58,496 bases of DNA from an uncultured Lachnospiraceae bacterium (GTDB taxonomy: Bacteria > Bacillota > Clostridia > Lachnospirales > Lachnospiraceae), in contig CACXGE010000157.1 in the NCBI GenBank assembly GCA_902767135.1, forward strand, positions 1 to 58,496, in the 5' to 3' direction. Position numbers and translations under genes: made by a program. Below, piece after piece: positions 1 through 9,402 of the stretch. The stretch's first letter is position 1, and each line of letters begins with the position of its first letter. The notes under the pieces were generated by a model, which was not told the DNA's origin, ran no database searches, and saw only the letters and a program-made list of their open reading frames with translations.

Positions 1-20
1 ATTTAAAATGCATCTACGAT
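1..20. repeat. 20-bp direct repeat, copy A
   Basis: The first 20 bases of the window are identical to positions 17948-17967 in the same orientation (minus-strand reading ATCGTAGATGCATTTTAAAT). Both copies are intergenic, one downstream of nadE and the other between valS and folC. Copy A starts at the window edge, so the true repeat may be longer. An exact 20-mer shared by two intergenic sites suggests a dispersed repeat family; its function is unknown. Confidence 0.6.
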
Positions 21-61
21 GCATGGGGCTGAAATTTCACATAATATCATCCTTGGCGCAT

Positions 62-84
62 AGCTTAACAGCAAGTGTTAAGCT
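62..84 (-). terminator. 9-bp hairpin overlapping the nadE stop codon
   Basis: A perfect 9-bp inverted repeat (AGCTTAACA / TGTTAAGCT, 5-nt loop) spans the TAA of nadE. No U-run follows on the minus strand, so it is not a canonical intrinsic terminator. It could be an RNA 3'-end stabiliser. Confidence 0.3.
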
Positions 85-2063
85 TGCATCTGTACAGTAA
101 CTCCTTCTTTTAAGTCATCGCTTGTATCCAGCCACTCGCCACCTTCAATTTCAGATGGCAGACGTAAATCTCCTCTCGGACTTACCGAAACGGTACCCAC
201 CTTCACTCCATCCGGCATACAGTTTCTTTTAAACTGCTGTCCAAAGAACCTGCGGTAAAAAACTTTTAGCCATTTTTTTATATCCTCATCACTAAATTTA
301 TAAGTCTCGCTTCTCTTTATTGCCTCTTTGCACAATTCGTAAACCATCTCAGGTTCCATTCCATAACGCAGAGTGTAATACAGAAAAAAGTCATGTAAAA
401 TGTAGGAACCAATGGTATCCTCTGTCTTTTGTGCAATGGTTCCATCCGGATTTGGCGGCAGCAGTTCCGGGCTTACCGGGGTGTCGATAATATCCTCAAT
501 TACCTCTGCCATTCCTTCAAATCCGTTGGCATCCATATAATGTCCAATTTCATCCACAAGCGTTCTGACCAAAGTCTTTGGAATACTTGTATTTACTGCA
601 TACATACTCATGTGGTCCCCATTGTAGGTACACCACCCCAGAGCGAGCTCTGATAAATCCCCAGTGCCCAAAACAAAACCGCCCTCTTTGTTTGCCACAT
701 CCATTAGTATTTGGGTTCTTTCCCGCGCCTGACAGTTTTCATAAGTAATGTCTTGGACCTCTTCGGGATGATTGATATCCTTAAAGTGTTGTCTTACAGA
801 ATCCACAATGGATATGGTTCGAACATCACATCCTAGTTTTTCCATTAATTCCAACGAATTATTTTTGGTTCTGTCTGTAGTGCCAAATCCCGGCATGGTA
901 ATACCAACCAAGGTAGTAGCTGGCAATTGTAGATTTCTTATGGCCTTTGCTGCTACTAATAGTGCCAAAGTAGAATCCAAACCTCCAGATACTCCCACCA
1001 CAACACACTTAGATTTTGTTGCCACAAGTCTTCTCTGTAATCCATATACCTGCATTTTAAAAATAGAAAGGCAACGGTTTGTCACATCTTTTGATGGTAC
1101 AAAAGGTGTCATAGAAATCTTACCTAACAATTCTTCTTTGTTTACCTCATTGCGGCGGGCATATACCTTTCGGTATACATAACTTTCAAAATCCCTTCTG
1201 CAATCAGCAAAGGACTTATTGGCGGTTCTATCATGCTTAATCTTGGTTAGCTGGATATCACAGAGCAAGTCTTCCTCCTCAAAAGGTTTACACTCTGCCA
1301 CACATTTTCCGTTCACATAAGCTATTTTATGTCCACTAAATACAAGGTCTGAAGTAGATTCATACATTCCTGATGACACATATACGTAACCACAAAGACA
1401 GCTTGCGGAAGTGGAACTCATGAGATTTCTCCGATACTGTTCCTTTCCGATGACTTCATTGGATGCTGAGAGATTAAAGATTACCTCCGCACCATGAAGC
1501 GCCATCATTCGTCCTGGAGAGATTGGTGTCCAGGCATCCTCACAGATTTCTACGCCAATGGTAGTTTGCGGCTCCTTTAATTGAATCAAAATATCATTTC
1601 CAAATGGTATCTCCTCTCCTTCCTGATAGCCATCAAGGATAATGGTTCGATTCGAAATCTTTCTTGCACTAAACCATCTTTTTTCATAAAACTCTCCATA
1701 ATTAGGAAGATATGTCTTTGGAATAATCCCCAGAATCTCCCCATTGCAGATAGCCGCAGCACAATTGAACACTTCCCCTTCCACTTCTAACGGAAGTCCT
1801 ACCAATAGTACAGGAGCACTCTCCCACCCAAGCTTTGTTACATCACAAAGTTCCACCAAGGCCTTTTTCACATTCTCAAGCAAAAATCTGTTGGAAAACA
1901 AATCTCCACAGGTATATCCTGTCAATGACAGTTCCGGCGTTACAATTACATCCGATGTTGTTTTATATTTCTCATAACACGAAATAATTTCTTTTGTGTT
2001 CTTTTTCACATTTCCTATGTGCACCCTTGGACTCACACAGGCTACTCTCAATAACTCTTTCAT
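78..2063 (-). CDS. nadE: Glutamine-dependent NAD+ synthetase
   Basis: Makes NAD+ from deamido-NAD+ and ATP, using ammonia released from glutamine, in the cytoplasm. The 661 residues are the usual length for the two-domain glutamine-hydrolysing form. The N-terminal nitrilase-like amidase domain (about 1-290) carries the Glu44 (PELS), Lys116 (PKTYLP) and Cys174 (VEICEDAW) catalytic triad. The C-terminal synthetase domain has the ATP-binding SGGLDS motif at 359-364. It lies 9 nt downstream of a nicotinamidase-like gene and probably shares its promoter, so the pair looks like a pyridine nucleotide salvage unit. Confidence in function is high. Confidence 0.97.
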   Translation of the reverse strand: MKELLRVACVSPRVHIGNVKKNTKEIISCYEKYKTTSDVIVTPELSLTGYTCGDLFSNRFLLENVKKALVELCDVTKLGWESAPVLLVGLPLEVEGEVFNCAAAICNGEILGIIPKTYLPNYGEFYEKRWFSARKISNRTIILDGYQEGEEIPFGNDILIQLKEPQTTIGVEICEDAWTPISPGRMMALHGAEVIFNLSASNEVIGKEQYRRNLMSSTSASCLCGYVYVSSGMYESTSDLVFSGHKIAYVNGKCVAECKPFEEEDLLCDIQLTKIKHDRTANKSFADCRRDFESYVYRKVYARRNEVNKEELLGKISMTPFVPSKDVTNRCLSIFKMQVYGLQRRLVATKSKCVVVGVSGGLDSTLALLVAAKAIRNLQLPATTLVGITMPGFGTTDRTKNNSLELMEKLGCDVRTISIVDSVRQHFKDINHPEEVQDITYENCQARERTQILMDVANKEGGFVLGTGDLSELALGWCTYNGDHMSMYAVNTSIPKTLVRTLVDEIGHYMDANGFEGMAEVIEDIIDTPVSPELLPPNPDGTIAQKTEDTIGSYILHDFFLYYTLRYGMEPEMVYELCKEAIKRSETYKFSDEDIKKWLKVFYRRFFGQQFKRNCMPDGVKVGTVSVSPRGDLRLPSEIEGGEWLDTSDDLKEGVTVQMQA

Positions 2064-2072
2064 AAATTACTC

Positions 2073-2600
2073 CTATCCTGTCACCTGAATCTGACACATT
2101 TTCATAGCATTTAAGGCATTTTCATGACTTTCTTTCGTGACTCCTGCACAGCAACTTCCATCTACTCTTAACTCTACCTCCGGTAAGAAAGTCTTGACTG
2201 AAATAGCATTGGAAATCACACAGATATCTGTACACAATCCAACAAATTCCACATACCCTAATCTTTCTTCTCTGTCTGCCTTTACCAGATACTCTATCAG
2301 CTCCCTGGAACCAAAGGTAACCTTGTCAAACCCCTTTGCTCCCTGTGGCATTGCCTTTGCAATTCTTTCATTTAACTGCCATCCATCCGTGTTCTTGATA
2401 CAGTGCTTTACCGGAAGTTTTTTTCCTTCCTGGCTATCTAAGTAATCTTCAAAGTGTGTATCTTTTGTAAATACCACTTCCCCGTTAAAATCCTTTATTT
2501 TATTTACTACATGTTCTACGATAGCAACCGCCTGCTCACTTCCTAAAGCCCCGTCAATAAAGTCATTCTGCATATCCACTACCACTAATATATTTCTCAT
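2073..2600 (-). CDS. Isochorismatase-family cysteine hydrolase, probable nicotinamidase
   Basis: A 175-residue protein of the isochorismatase/cysteine hydrolase fold. The visible catalytic triad is Asp9 (VVDMQNDF), Lys93 (FDKVTFGS) and Cys127 (GLCTDICV). The HCI...GW.L segment near residues 66-75 resembles nicotinamidases, which convert nicotinamide to nicotinate. The neighbouring nadE, 9 nt downstream, supports a role in NAD salvage. The sequence alone does not exclude another amide substrate. The start has a strong ribosome site (AAAGGAGG, about 8 nt upstream). Confidence 0.85.
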   Translation of the reverse strand: MRNILVVVDMQNDFIDGALGSEQAVAIVEHVVNKIKDFNGEVVFTKDTHFEDYLDSQEGKKLPVKHCIKNTDGWQLNERIAKAMPQGAKGFDKVTFGSRELIEYLVKADREERLGYVEFVGLCTDICVISNAISVKTFLPEVELRVDGSCCAGVTKESHENALNAMKMCQIQVTG

Positions 2601-2646
2601 TTTCCGTTCCTCCTTTAAGTAGTATTTCGCTACTATCTACAGTTAT

Positions 2647-2675
2647 ATCTTAGTTTCGTTTTGCTACTTTGTCAA
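2647..2675 (-). promoter_or_regulatory. Sigma-A promoter of the nicotinamidase-nadE pair
   Basis: TTGACA (2670-2675) is followed by a 17-nt spacer and TAAGAT (2647-2652). It overlaps the last codons of the upstream hybrid kinase gene and faces the nicotinamidase-like gene. Confidence 0.65.
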
Positions 2676-5216
2676 GTACTTTTCCAAAATAAATATCAAT
2701 TTCTCCAGATCCAGTGGTTTTGCAATATGCTCGTTCATCCCTACATTCATAGACTTTTGAACATCCTGAGTAAAAGCATCTGCTGTCATTGCAATAATTG
2801 GTAAATCTCTTATTCTTCCATTCTTGCTTTCACGTATTCTTTTCGTGGCATCATATCCATTCATCAGCGGCATCTGTATATCCATAAAAATCAACTGATA
2901 ATCCTTAACATCCGGTTGTTCTAAGAGATTTACTGCCTCCAATCCATTCTCTGCATAATCCGGGCTAAGCCCTGCGCCCTCCAATAGTTCCATAGCTATT
3001 TCCCTGTTCAATTCATTATCTTCCACCAAAAGTACCGGGATTCCTTTCAGTTCCATAGACTGCAATACTCCCAATGGATCATTGTGTTCTACCATCCTTT
3101 TGGTAAGCTCTTCCTCCTTTTCTTTCACACATTCCAAAGGAACGGAAATGGTAAATGTACTCCCCTTTCCTAATGTACTCTCCACCTGAATGTCTCCGTT
3201 CATCAAAGCTACAACGTTTTTCACAATAGCAAGTCCTAAACCGCTTCCTTGTATCTTGCTGATCCTTACATCCTCCATACGTTCAAAGGGATCATAGAGT
3301 TTTTTCAAAAATTCCTCACTCATACCGATTCCATTATCCGCTATGACAAAATAAAATGTACTTATGTTTCTCTCATTGTTCTCTTTTTCAGTACAGGAAA
3401 ATGTAATGTCCCCTCCTTCCGGAGTATATTTGATAGCATTGGTTAATACATTAATCAATATTTTTTTCAGCTGAATACTGTCGCCACGTACATAATCATG
3501 ATGATAGCGATGATTACACTGAAGAACCTGAAATTTTCCATTCAACTGCGGTTTTACCATAAGCATAATTTCTTCTAGCACTTCACCTATACAAAAGGTT
3601 TCAATGTTTAATTTCATACTTTTCCCATCCAATTTACTCATATCAAGAATTTCATCAATAAGGGAAAGTAAATGTTTACTCGACATATCAATTTTCTTTA
3701 AACAATCCTGTATCTTCTCTGGTTTCCCTATATGTTTTTTTGCAAGAGCACTCATGCCTATGATAGCGTTTAGTGGTGTTCTGATATCATGAGACATTTT
3801 AGATAAGAAAGCCATTTTTGCCTCACTTGCCTCCTGCGCAGATTTCAGTGCCAGTGTAAGCAACTCCCTTTGATTTTCTTCCTTTTGTATCACCTCATCG
3901 ATACTGCGGATGGCCATAGTCACAAGGATAGGTTTATCTGATACCAAATCCCTTTCTACAACAATTAAGGTAGCGAGATACCAGGCAACCTGACCATCCT
4001 TTAAGGTTTTTTGATACTTGTGTTCTATCTGTTTCTTTCCCATAAGACTTTCAGAGAGTACCTCCGGACTCAAAAATTTTTTGACACTGCCATCCTCATC
4101 GATAATTCGTCCTATCTGACATTGTCTTTCAATTGCTTTCTTATAATCTCCCTTTTCCTCATTATCCGGATAAATCATTTCATAATAGTTATTTTTTAAA
4201 TCAATAGAATAGATGAATTCAAAGGAAATAGCTGCACTTTTAATAACCTCTTCAAAATTTTTTGCAGTGGTTTCTGCCTTACTGACACTATACTTGAAAT
4301 CCTTGACAATAAATAGGAAATATATCAAGAATAAAACCAGAATTATGGTTGCCACCAGTATGGAATCCCGGTTCACTTCCAAAACCATGGCGTTCGTGAC
4401 CTGGGATGGAATGGTCTTAATCAGTGAATATCCCTCTTCTCCCAAGCCTACAATATAAGCGTTGGTTTCTCCTTTGTCATCTCTGTACCGAAACGAATAA
4501 CCATTTCCCAAGGCCAGTGCCTTTTCAACTTCCTTCAATTGTTTTTCTTTCACATTTCTTTTTTCTCCTAAGTGTGTAATTACATTCTTTCCAACCAAAT
4601 CATTTTCTGTGGCAGAAACCACCGTACCATCTTTCTGACACAAATAGGCAACGGCAAAATTTCCAACATAGCTGTTTTTTAACTGTTCCCCAAAAGTTTC
4701 TTCTGTTATGATTCCCAACAACACACCCAATATTTTTCCGTTATAATACAAGGGCTCATAAAAAATCATCAAATTTTCATGGGAAGTTTTCGCATCATAA
4801 ACCACCTGGATTCCGTTTTTCCCTTTCATTCCCTCCAGATAATACAATCTGCCTGTCACATCTATTTCAACACCATCCCACCTAGTGTTGATTCCCTTTG
4901 CATTTGTGAACTCTATTCTGTCAAAAGGGGTTTCTTTCACCATAGATTTTAGTAATTCCTGATTCACCTCCTCACTCTCCAGCCCCTGAGAGATCAAAAA
5001 GGACACCATGGAAAGACTACTTTTGCTATACCTGAAAATCTCATTGATACTTTTTGCATGCTCTCTTGTCGACTGAGCTATCATTTCTGAGTTCTGTCTT
5101 AATATCCTTCTCTGGTTCTCCTGTATAAAAGCAAGAAAGATTGCTGCCACCACCATAAGTAATATGATGGATAGCAGCAATTGTTTTTTTTGTTTATCTA
5201 TATTTTTCTGATTCAT
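2664..5216 (-). CDS. Membrane hybrid sensor histidine kinase (Cache-like sensor, receiver)
   Basis: An 850-residue hybrid kinase. It has a TM helix at about 12-31, an extracytoplasmic Cache-like sensor at about 35-280, a second TM at about 284-304 and a PAS-like linker at about 320-440. HisKA follows with His476 (SHDIRTP), then HATPase_c with Asn593 in the N box and a GSGLGL motif near 657. The C-terminal receiver has acidic residues at 732-733, Asp779 (MDIQMP), Thr811 and Lys833. No Hpt domain or DNA-binding output is attached, so the phosphoryl acceptor must be elsewhere. The start lies 2 nt after the stop of the parvulin-like lipoprotein gene without a strong ribosome site, which suggests translational coupling and possibly a shared envelope signal. 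The ligand is unknown. Confidence 0.9.
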   Translation of the reverse strand: MNQKNIDKQKKQLLLSIILLMVVAAIFLAFIQENQRRILRQNSEMIAQSTREHAKSINEIFRYSKSSLSMVSFLISQGLESEEVNQELLKSMVKETPFDRIEFTNAKGINTRWDGVEIDVTGRLYYLEGMKGKNGIQVVYDAKTSHENLMIFYEPLYYNGKILGVLLGIITEETFGEQLKNSYVGNFAVAYLCQKDGTVVSATENDLVGKNVITHLGEKRNVKEKQLKEVEKALALGNGYSFRYRDDKGETNAYIVGLGEEGYSLIKTIPSQVTNAMVLEVNRDSILVATIILVLFLIYFLFIVKDFKYSVSKAETTAKNFEEVIKSAAISFEFIYSIDLKNNYYEMIYPDNEEKGDYKKAIERQCQIGRIIDEDGSVKKFLSPEVLSESLMGKKQIEHKYQKTLKDGQVAWYLATLIVVERDLVSDKPILVTMAIRSIDEVIQKEENQRELLTLALKSAQEASEAKMAFLSKMSHDIRTPLNAIIGMSALAKKHIGKPEKIQDCLKKIDMSSKHLLSLIDEILDMSKLDGKSMKLNIETFCIGEVLEEIMLMVKPQLNGKFQVLQCNHRYHHDYVRGDSIQLKKILINVLTNAIKYTPEGGDITFSCTEKENNERNISTFYFVIADNGIGMSEEFLKKLYDPFERMEDVRISKIQGSGLGLAIVKNVVALMNGDIQVESTLGKGSTFTISVPLECVKEKEEELTKRMVEHNDPLGVLQSMELKGIPVLLVEDNELNREIAMELLEGAGLSPDYAENGLEAVNLLEQPDVKDYQLIFMDIQMPLMNGYDATKRIRESKNGRIRDLPIIAMTADAFTQDVQKSMNVGMNEHIAKPLDLEKLIFILEKYLTK

Positions 5217-5218
5217 AG

Positions 5219-6253
5219 TTATTTTTCAAAAACCTCATTGTACACCTCAAAAAATGACATGTTTTCAATATTCTCATCTTCCGTGAAGGAAATTTCTTCC
5301 CACAATTCATCATTAAACTGTGAAGGTGCTTTTTTGATAAACTCATCGTAGACAGTATCGAAAGCTTCTTTTTTCCTCTTTTCCACAATCTCAGCCTTGT
5401 TTGCATCCGTCTGTTCTCTGTCAAAGTTACTAATACATTTCATAATAACATAGGCATCCTTAGTTTCTATAATGTCGCTAATTTCATTGGTGTCCAGATT
5501 AAAAGCTGCAATTTCAACAGCCTCCTCCTGCTCTCCTTTTCCAAAGGTGTACTCAATTGTCTCTTCCTCACTTTTTTGTTCTGCCACACTTCCAAAATCT
5601 GCATTTTCCCCCCGAACTTGAGTTAGAACCTCTTTTGCCTTCTGATGACTTTCCTTTTTACTTTTCTTAACATTGTCTGTTGCAGTATCGTAATGGATAC
5701 TAATCATCTGCACTGTTATTTTTCTCGCCTCATCATCACTTACCTCTGTATCTACATTTTTCGTAATCTCATCATACACTTTATTTGACAATGCGTATTC
5801 ACGATAGAGGGTTGCAATCACTTCCTGATCCACCCCAAGATATGACTTCTCTGCCTTGTTCAGAGAATCATAATATTTCTTTGCCGCCTCATTTACCTTA
5901 TTTTCTTCTTCCGAATTAAGAGTTACCTTGTATTCTTCTGCCAATAAGGTCATACTTTTCACCTGGGCAATCTGACCTAAAATCGTCTCTTTTAAGTAGG
6001 ATTCTAAGGTCACACCTCCAAAATCCCTATCCCACATGTCCACTCCTAAAATATTCTCATACTGTTTCTGAGCTGTAGTCAAATATACCATCAATTCCGG
6101 CCTTGTACAAATATTATCTCCAATACGAAATACTTCTGTTTTTGACAATCGTCCCATCAATACTCTAGAAGGGTGGAAACCACACCCTGTAAGAGATGAA
6201 ACCGCCACAGTACCGCACATAAATGCTGCCACAATTTTTTTTGTTATTCTCAT
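5219..6253 (-). CDS. Parvulin/SurA-like lipoprotein (peptidyl-prolyl isomerase family)
   Basis: I chose the ATG at 6253 because AAGGAG lies 9 nt upstream; an in-frame ORF extends to 6349 but lacks a ribosome site. The 344-residue product begins with a lipoprotein signal peptide with lipobox LTGC (Cys24). A SurA-N/trigger-like helical region covers about 45-190. A parvulin-like region around 190-285 includes FGSVAEQ, YTFGKGEQEEAVEIAAF and the D-x-Y-V-I-M strand. It resembles PrsA/SurA-type extracytoplasmic folding factors in Clostridia. The catalytic rotamase residues are poorly conserved by eye, so a pure chaperone role is possible. It precedes and is nearly fused to a hybrid kinase gene. Confidence 0.75.
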   Translation of the reverse strand: MRITKKIVAAFMCGTVAVSSLTGCGFHPSRVLMGRLSKTEVFRIGDNICTRPELMVYLTTAQKQYENILGVDMWDRDFGGVTLESYLKETILGQIAQVKSMTLLAEEYKVTLNSEEENKVNEAAKKYYDSLNKAEKSYLGVDQEVIATLYREYALSNKVYDEITKNVDTEVSDDEARKITVQMISIHYDTATDNVKKSKKESHQKAKEVLTQVRGENADFGSVAEQKSEEETIEYTFGKGEQEEAVEIAAFNLDTNEISDIIETKDAYVIMKCISNFDREQTDANKAEIVEKRKKEAFDTVYDEFIKKAPSQFNDELWEEISFTEDENIENMSFFEVYNEVFEK

Positions 6254-6350
6254 TCTATTTTCTCCTTGAAGTTCTAATATCCATTTTGGTTCTAGTATAC
6301 CAAATCCTTTGCATCTTAGCAAATGTTTCCAAATGACATTTTTCGACATA

Positions 6351-6382
6351 AAAAACTCTCATGAATTGTATTCATGAGAGTT
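6351..6382 (-). terminator. Intrinsic terminator after the DUF6465-like gene
   Basis: A 13-bp perfect stem (AACTCTCATGAAT / ATTCATGAGAGTT) with a 3-nt loop is followed on the minus strand by a run of T. It lies just downstream of the stop at 6396. Confidence 0.85.
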
Positions 6383-6395
6383 CATCATCCAATTG

Positions 6396-6845
6396 CTACA
6401 TCTGTACCTGTACAGTGTCGATACTGTTTACTACAAAATAAGCCTTATATTCTTCTGGTTTAACATAAACTGTTAAATCCTTGATTTCTTTTTCTGTTCT
6501 GCCCATAGATTCCCATGTTGCCTTAAAGCGATCCATTAACACCGATTCTGCAACTTCTGCATCACGATACTGGATAACCACATTTGCCTTTAATTCCTTT
6601 GGCTTGGTTGTTCTTGTAGTGGTCTTCTTTTCTGCAGGTTTCTTTTCTGTAGGTTTCTTTTCAGCAACTTTCTTTGTTGTAGTCTTCTTTGTTGCTGCAG
6701 TTTTCTTTGCAGGCGCTTTCTTTTCTTCCGCAACTGGTACCTCAGGTGTTACTGTTGTTTCCTTTGTTGCCGCAGTAGTTTCTACTTTTGTTGCTGTTAC
6801 TTTTACATCTTCTTTGCTTTCTGTAGCTTTTTTCGTTGTAGCCAT
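6396..6845 (-). CDS. Lys/Ala/Thr-rich protein with C-terminal DUF6465-like domain
   Basis: The start is taken at 6845, the third codon of the longest reading frame, because AGGAGG then sits 9 nt away; the ATG at 6851 would leave only 3 nt. The 149-residue product has a low-complexity half (about 1-88) made of AAPAKKTA/KKTTTKK/EKKP-type repeats, resembling histone H1-like or phasin-like tails. A compact C-terminal domain (about 89-149, from VVIQYRD to the end) resembles the DUF6465 family of Lachnospiraceae. Strong positive charge allows nucleic-acid binding, but that is inference. It is monocistronic, between its own promoter (6952-6980) and a strong terminator, as expected for an abundant protein. 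Confidence 0.75.
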   Translation of the reverse strand: MATTKKATESKEDVKVTATKVETTAATKETTVTPEVPVAEEKKAPAKKTAATKKTTTKKVAEKKPTEKKPAEKKTTTRTTKPKELKANVVIQYRDAEVAESVLMDRFKATWESMGRTEKEIKDLTVYVKPEEYKAYFVVNSIDTVQVQM

Positions 6846-6951
6846 TTCCATACTCCTCCTAGCTTTTATGTAAACTAAATTCTTCTGCTATAACTATTCT
6901 TATTGTCATTGTTTTATTGAATAGCTACGTTATCTTTTGTAACTATAAAGA

Positions 6952-6980
6952 ATAATACCCCAATTATAGGCATTTTGCAA
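6952..6980 (-). promoter_or_regulatory. Sigma-A promoter of the DUF6465-like gene
   Basis: TTGCAA (6975-6980), 17-nt spacer, TATTAT (6952-6957). The -10 lies inside one arm of a 13-bp imperfect inverted repeat (6951-6963 with 7015-7027, AATAATGCCCCAA-type arms). That repeat may be a weak terminator of the upstream MocR gene or an operator. Confidence 0.65.
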
Positions 6981-7035
6981 GCTTTTTTCTAACTTTTAAA
7001 ATAAGTTTATATTTTGGGGCATTATTTCTAGGGAT

Positions 7036-8472
7036 TTATTCCCATACTTTTTTCAACATCTCACATGCCTGAATGATTTCCTCTTCTTTCAAATTGGCAT
7101 ATCCTAAAAGCAGCCGGACAGGATTGGACTGCTTTTCATTTACAAAATATCCTGACAGTCCATAGACTTTAATTCCTACATTTTCTGCCCTTTTCATCCA
7201 TTCTGCTTCCGTTCCCGTTCCAAACGCAATTACCATGTGAACTCCAGCATTTTCCCCTGAAATTTTTTTTATGCTCGAAATATTTTTCAATCCAGCCAAT
7301 AAAGCATCATGCTTTGCCTTATAAATTCCCCTCATCTTATTTAAATGTCTGCCAAAGTAGCCCTGATTCATAAAATCACACACTACCATTTGGTCGATTC
7401 TGGAAACAGTAGAAGAGTACACACCGCACTTTTCTTCAAAAACACCACACAATTGTCTTGGCAATACCATATAACTGATTCTGATTGCCGGTGCGATTGC
7501 CTTTGAAAAAGTTCCCAAATATATTACCTTGTCTTCTCTGTCATATGCTTTCAATGCAGGGATTGGTTTCCCCTTATACCGAAATTCACTGTCATAATCA
7601 TCCTCAATAATAAAGCGTTCCCTTTCCTTGGACGCCCATTTTAACAGTTCCATTCTCCTCTTTAGAGGCATAATTGTCCCTAATGGGAACTGATGCGACG
7701 GCATTACATACGCTAACTTTGCATCACAACTGCTTAATTCTTCCACTTTCATGCCCTCGGTGTCCATAGAAATCATTTTCATATGATGTCCCAGACTCTC
7801 CAAAACCCGATATGCCTGTACATAAGTTGGACTTTCCATAGCTATCATCTGATTCCCCAACATTTTCTGTATCAAAAAAAGCAAGTATTCACTTCCAGCT
7901 CCCACCACTACCTGTTCTGGGATACAGTTTACCCCCCTGGACTGAAACAGGTATTTGCAGATAGACTGTCTTAAACAGTATTCTCCACTGGATTCCCCCA
8001 AGGAAAATATATCATTTTCGTGATAAGACAAAACGTTTTTGGACAATTTTCTCCATATATTGTATGGAAAATTGTCCAAATCTATACCGGTAAGCTTAAA
8101 ATCTATCTTCCATATATCTTCCTGTGGTTTTGATTTTGAAACCCCAGAAGAATTTTCTGTGGATTCCTTTGCATTTTCCTCTACAGATTCCTTTCTTTGA
8201 AACTTTTCAGAAAAATACAATTCTTCGATCTGACTTACAAAGTAGCCTTTACAGGGTACTGCCTCCACATAGCCCTCTGACACTAACTGGGAATAGGCAA
8301 GGTCAATGGTACTTCTGCTAACCTGAAGATGAGAAGCTAACGCCCTGGCAGACGGCAGCTTCTCATGAGGTAATAAATTTCCTGTTTGAATTTCTAACTT
8401 TATGTATTCATAAATTTGTTCATATAACGGTTTCTTGGAATCAGCCTCTAAATTAATCGTCAATTCATTCAT
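7036..8472 (-). CDS. MocR/PdxR-type regulator (GntR winged helix plus aminotransferase domain)
   Basis: A 478-residue MocR-subfamily regulator. The N-terminal GntR winged helix (about 1-75) contains LPSARALASHLQVSRSTID. A fold-type I aminotransferase-like domain (about 115-478) follows, with IIEDDYDSEFRY and a probable PLP lysine in YLGTFSKAIAP. Such proteins sense PLP or amino-group ligands and often control vitamin B6 or amino acid genes. No B6 gene is adjacent here, so the target is unknown. The gene follows the DUF2225 gene by 6 nt and is probably cotranscribed with it. Confidence 0.93.
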   Translation of the reverse strand: MNELTINLEADSKKPLYEQIYEYIKLEIQTGNLLPHEKLPSARALASHLQVSRSTIDLAYSQLVSEGYVEAVPCKGYFVSQIEELYFSEKFQRKESVEENAKESTENSSGVSKSKPQEDIWKIDFKLTGIDLDNFPYNIWRKLSKNVLSYHENDIFSLGESSGEYCLRQSICKYLFQSRGVNCIPEQVVVGAGSEYLLFLIQKMLGNQMIAMESPTYVQAYRVLESLGHHMKMISMDTEGMKVEELSSCDAKLAYVMPSHQFPLGTIMPLKRRMELLKWASKERERFIIEDDYDSEFRYKGKPIPALKAYDREDKVIYLGTFSKAIAPAIRISYMVLPRQLCGVFEEKCGVYSSTVSRIDQMVVCDFMNQGYFGRHLNKMRGIYKAKHDALLAGLKNISSIKKISGENAGVHMVIAFGTGTEAEWMKRAENVGIKVYGLSGYFVNEKQSNPVRLLLGYANLKEEEIIQACEMLKKVWE

Positions 8473-8478
8473 CTGATT

Positions 8479-9333
8479 TTAGGATTCCTTCTTCTTTTTT
8501 TCCTGCACAATTTCTTCCTTCAAATCTCTGGCCTTATCTTTCAGTCTTGGATTAGCATTTCTTCCTGTAATGACACTGCTCAGCATACGCATTGCAATAT
8601 CATCCTGGTGATTTCTGTATGCCAACACCGCAATCAGATAATCCACCGTATACTCATCCATTCCACACATAGGATATGACTCCGTGCTTCTTGCCTTTGC
8701 AAAACCTTCAAAGGCATTCTTCAAAAGTTCTGCCTCCTGAGCCCTAAGCTTTGTAATTTCTTCCTGATTTTCATTTTCATCCAGACTTTCTATCTTCCCT
8801 GCAACCACCCAGGAACTCTTAAGACAGATAAATGCTTTCTCGCTATTCTTCGCCTTTTTTATAATTGCATTAATCAGTGCCATCTGATAACGCTCCATTG
8901 CTTGGTCATAATCATAAACACTGCCACTGAATTCCTTGGGCTGAAACTTCAGAGATATATTTTCTTTAATCAGTTTTAACTGTGCCGATGTGACTGCATT
9001 GAAAAATTTATTCAGTGCTGCATACCCACAGTACGGGCACATAATAACATCATATTTTACTGTGTTGATTCCTTCATGTCTCGGACGTAAATCTATATCC
9101 TGACTGAGTAGTCTTGCTTTTCCGGAGCGGACGATTTTAGAAGTAAACTGCTTATCGCACTGAGGACACTTGAATTTCTTGTCAATCAGCACTTCCGCTT
9201 CGATTTCTTCCGAATTTTTTTGTCTCTCCTCCACGGATGCTGTATCATCTGCTGCTTTTTTTTCTTCTTCGAAAAGGTCAGCCTCCTGCAAATCCCCCAG
9301 ACCAAACTTTCCCAATCCATCAAATATACCCAT
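8479..9333 (-). CDS. DUF2225 family protein
   Basis: A 284-residue protein with two Cys-x2-Cys zinc-ribbon-like pairs: KCPQCDKQFTSK near residue 55 and CPYCGYAALNKFF near residue 98. A helical, TPR-like region with the pattern of DUF2225 follows. The N-terminal 50 residues are acidic. There is no signal peptide or TM segment. AGGAGG lies about 8 nt upstream of the ATG. Biochemical function is unknown for the family. It forms a likely two-gene unit with the MocR regulator. Confidence 0.85.
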   Translation of the reverse strand: MGIFDGLGKFGLGDLQEADLFEEEKKAADDTASVEERQKNSEEIEAEVLIDKKFKCPQCDKQFTSKIVRSGKARLLSQDIDLRPRHEGINTVKYDVIMCPYCGYAALNKFFNAVTSAQLKLIKENISLKFQPKEFSGSVYDYDQAMERYQMALINAIIKKAKNSEKAFICLKSSWVVAGKIESLDENENQEEITKLRAQEAELLKNAFEGFAKARSTESYPMCGMDEYTVDYLIAVLAYRNHQDDIAMRMLSSVITGRNANPRLKDKARDLKEEIVQEKKKKES

Positions 9334-9402
9334 TTTTACTACCTCCTACTATTTTACTTTACTACAAGTACATTTTATCTGTTTAAAACCACCAAACAGA
9401 TA

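Noticed and set aside
6481..6873. Hydrophobic open frame on the plus strand opposite the Lys/Ala-rich gene
   Set aside because: Phe/Val-rich translation is the reverse complement of AAA/GCA-rich codons; the minus-strand gene has promoter, ribosome site and terminator.
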